From positions 1 through 7,863 of the forward strand of contig JAIRLW010000594.1 in the NCBI GenBank assembly GCA_031259095.1: 7,863 bases of DNA, given 5' to 3'. Position numbers and translations under genes: made by a program. Shown here piece by piece: positions 6,658 through 7,863 of this stretch (positions are counted from its first letter, which is position 1; the number at the start of each line of letters is the position of its first letter). The notes under the pieces are model-generated. The model had not been told where the DNA came from. It did no database searches and saw nothing but the letters and a program-made list of their open reading frames with translations. Source of the stretch: Planctomycetaceae bacterium. Its GTDB lineage: Bacteria > Planctomycetota > Planctomycetia > Pirellulales > Thermoguttaceae.

Positions 6658-7863
6658 CTACGGCAACACAACCATTTCGCCGTCCATTCGGTTAAGAAGT
6701 AAGCGAATCATTTTTAATTCCGTATTTTCCGAAGTGAAAGAGACTCGCCCGTCGGCATATAATGAATTTACTCCGCCCGAATGCATACTGCGTATGTCGT
6801 GAAATTGATAAAGCTCAAAGGTTTCTCCGAATATATTACCACCTGTTGCACAATGCGGGAACGGTTTGTAGGGTTTTCTATTTATCGGAGACGCATGATC
6901 TTCTTTGAATATAAGTAAATTGAAATGATGAGCCCAATGACTCATAAACGAAGCACAATCTTCCGAAAACATTATCGTATTTGTTGTGCCGTCTTCAATC
7001 ATTGTGAAATTAACGTATATCCCCGGTTTATTCTTCACTTGTACTGCCGGCATACAACCGTTTGCTGCGCATGATTCCGTGCATCCCGCTTTATAGTGGG
7101 TAAAACCGTTACTGCCATAAAAACTGAATCCGCCGGTGTAGGCGCCAAATGATTTATATCTGGTGTTACGTTCGGTCTCATTTTCGTGTGATCCGTGAAC
7201 GGCAACATAATGAGTCCGTCCTCCTGCATACCGAGTGAAAGCGTTGGTAAAACTTGATTTTTCACGGGTGAACTCAAAAGTTCCTGTACTGCCCCACTGA
7301 ATTTCACTTAAATACCACATGAACATCATAGGATTTTCATTTACATTGTACTCCGGTTTTCCGACAGATGGGCATAAGTAATTTGAAATGACAGTTTGTG
7401 CTAAAGCTAAATTTGAGTTGTCTGCCATGTCTTCGGGTTCAGACATCCCATCAGATAAAGTTGCTTTAAAGGTATCAAAAAGCGCCGTCATTTCCATATA
7501 CGGCATAATCGCTAATCCCCATCCGGGACTATTATCCCTATTTGCAGAAACTTTAATAAGATTTAAGTCGGCGCCGGGAACGAGGCGATTGAGAACATCA
7601 TGGGCGTTGTGCTGTGCTAATCCGAGTTGCTTGAGATTGTTTGCACACCATGTGCGTCTTGCCGCTTCCCGTGCTGCCTGCACAGCCGGAATGAGCAACG
7701 CAATCAGAACGCCAATAATGACGATAACGACAAGAAGTTCAACGAGCGTAAAGGCATAGACAAACCGCCGGTGTCTATTTACCGTGCCCCCCCCCCCCGG
7801 CGGGGGTATGCGAGTGGGCGAAACTAACGGTGAGAGGGGTGTGGGGTGGGGGGTTGTGTTTGA
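6658..7863 (-). CDS. DUF1559 prepilin-like protein (SBP_bac_10 family), 5' end beyond window
   Basis: The visible frame ends with TAG at 6658-6660 and stays open to the right edge. Translation from about 7779 gives VNRHRRFVYA, then FTLVELLVVIVIIGVLIALL and IPAVQAAREAARR: a type IV prepilin-like signal (peptidase site A|FTLVE, with Ala where Gly is usual) joined to the planctomycete DUF1559 signature. Next come CANNLKQLGLAQHNAH, PGWGLAIMPYMEM, SNYLCPS and, near the end, MHSGGVNSLYADGRVSF and DGEMV, covering the whole family domain. The TTG at 7696-7698 would cut the signal helix in half and is not the start. Upstream lie a 12-base G run (7787-7798) and a Pro/Ser/Thr-rich frame with no ATG, GTG or TTG, so the start is outside the window or in another frame across the G run. 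Such proteins are thought to be envelope-anchored pseudopilin-like factors; the function is unknown. An unusual three-Cys cluster lies at 7054-7083. Confidence 0.92.
   Translation of the reverse strand, partial: SNTTPHPTPLSPLVSPTRIPPPGGGGTVNRHRRFVYAFTLVELLVVIVIIGVLIALLIPAVQAAREAARRTWCANNLKQLGLAQHNAHDVLNRLVPGADLNLIKVSANRDNSPGWGLAIMPYMEMTALFDTFKATLSDGMSEPEDMADNSNLALAQTVISNYLCPSVGKPEYNVNENPMMFMWYLSEIQWGSTGTFEFTREKSSFTNAFTRYAGGRTHYVAVHGSHENETERNTRYKSFGAYTGGFSFYGSNGFTHYKAGCTESCAANGCMPAVQVKNKPGIYVNFTMIEDGTTNTIMFSEDCASFMSHWAHHFNLLIFKEDHASPINRKPYKPFPHCATGGNIFGETFELYQFHDIRSMHSGGVNSLYADGRVSFTSENTELKMIRLLLNRMDGEMVVLP
7787..7798. repeat. 12-bp poly-C/poly-G homopolymer at the DUF1559 N-terminus
   Basis: Twelve consecutive C on the plus strand read as Gly codons on the minus strand, 9 codons before the FTLVE signal. 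The flanking DNA (7799-7855) is also strongly G-rich on the plus strand. The tract could be a slippage site changing the frame of the surface protein, or an error at a low-complexity sequence end. Confidence 0.95.

Noticed and set aside
7388..7759. 123-residue plus-strand open frame opposite the DUF1559 N-terminus
   Set aside because: The minus strand here encodes the prepilin signal and DUF1559 signature, so the plus frame is a shadow.
7787..7863. Treating the G-rich right end as certainly genuine phase-variable sequence
   Set aside because: A homopolymer and skewed composition at the very end of the sequence could also be an assembly or sequencing artefact; kept only as a testable finding.

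Overview
The window reads as accessory chromosome of an uncultured, rather A+T-leaning planctomycete. The main clue is a DUF1559-type prepilin-like protein with the FTLVELL stretch followed by the IPAVQAAREAARR signature, a family massively expanded in Planctomycetota. A supporting clue is an elongation factor G of the spdEFG1/mitochondrial-EFG1 type, shared by spirochaetes, planctomycetes and deltaproteobacteria. Shine-Dalgarno sequences are mostly absent. The phylum assignment is an inference from these families; a host-gut origin would fit the low G+C but cannot be shown here.

Layout. 3-389 (+): C-terminal end of a DUF362 protein, cut by the left edge. 390-768: a gap of about 380 bp between convergent genes, with several hairpins and no convincing gene. 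769-1656 (-): secreted SMP-30/gluconolactonase-like beta-propeller. 1657-1838: a 60-bp perfect tetranucleotide microsatellite next to a 96-bp inverted-repeat element. 1839-3842 (-): GAF-type hybrid histidine kinase with a receiver domain. 3843-4242: a 400-bp gap containing a 139-bp element with 25-bp inverted ends, related at its ends to the first element. 4243-6390 (-): EF-G. 6391-6657: a gap with a likely terminator and nested small repeats. 6658-7863 (-): DUF1559 protein. It carries a 12-bp poly-G run (coding strand) just before the prepilin signal, and no start codon lies inside the window.

The four complete or near-complete minus-strand genes point the same way, but gaps of about 180-400 bp and the repeats between them argue against one operon. 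They have no shared pathway I can see: translation (EF-G), signalling (kinase), a periplasmic lactonase-like enzyme and a surface pseudopilin-like protein. I see no CRISPR, defence, secretion or biosynthetic cluster. The unexplained signal is in the non-coding DNA: two related inverted-repeat elements, a microsatellite 24 bp upstream of a secreted-protein gene, and a homopolymer in a surface-protein gene.
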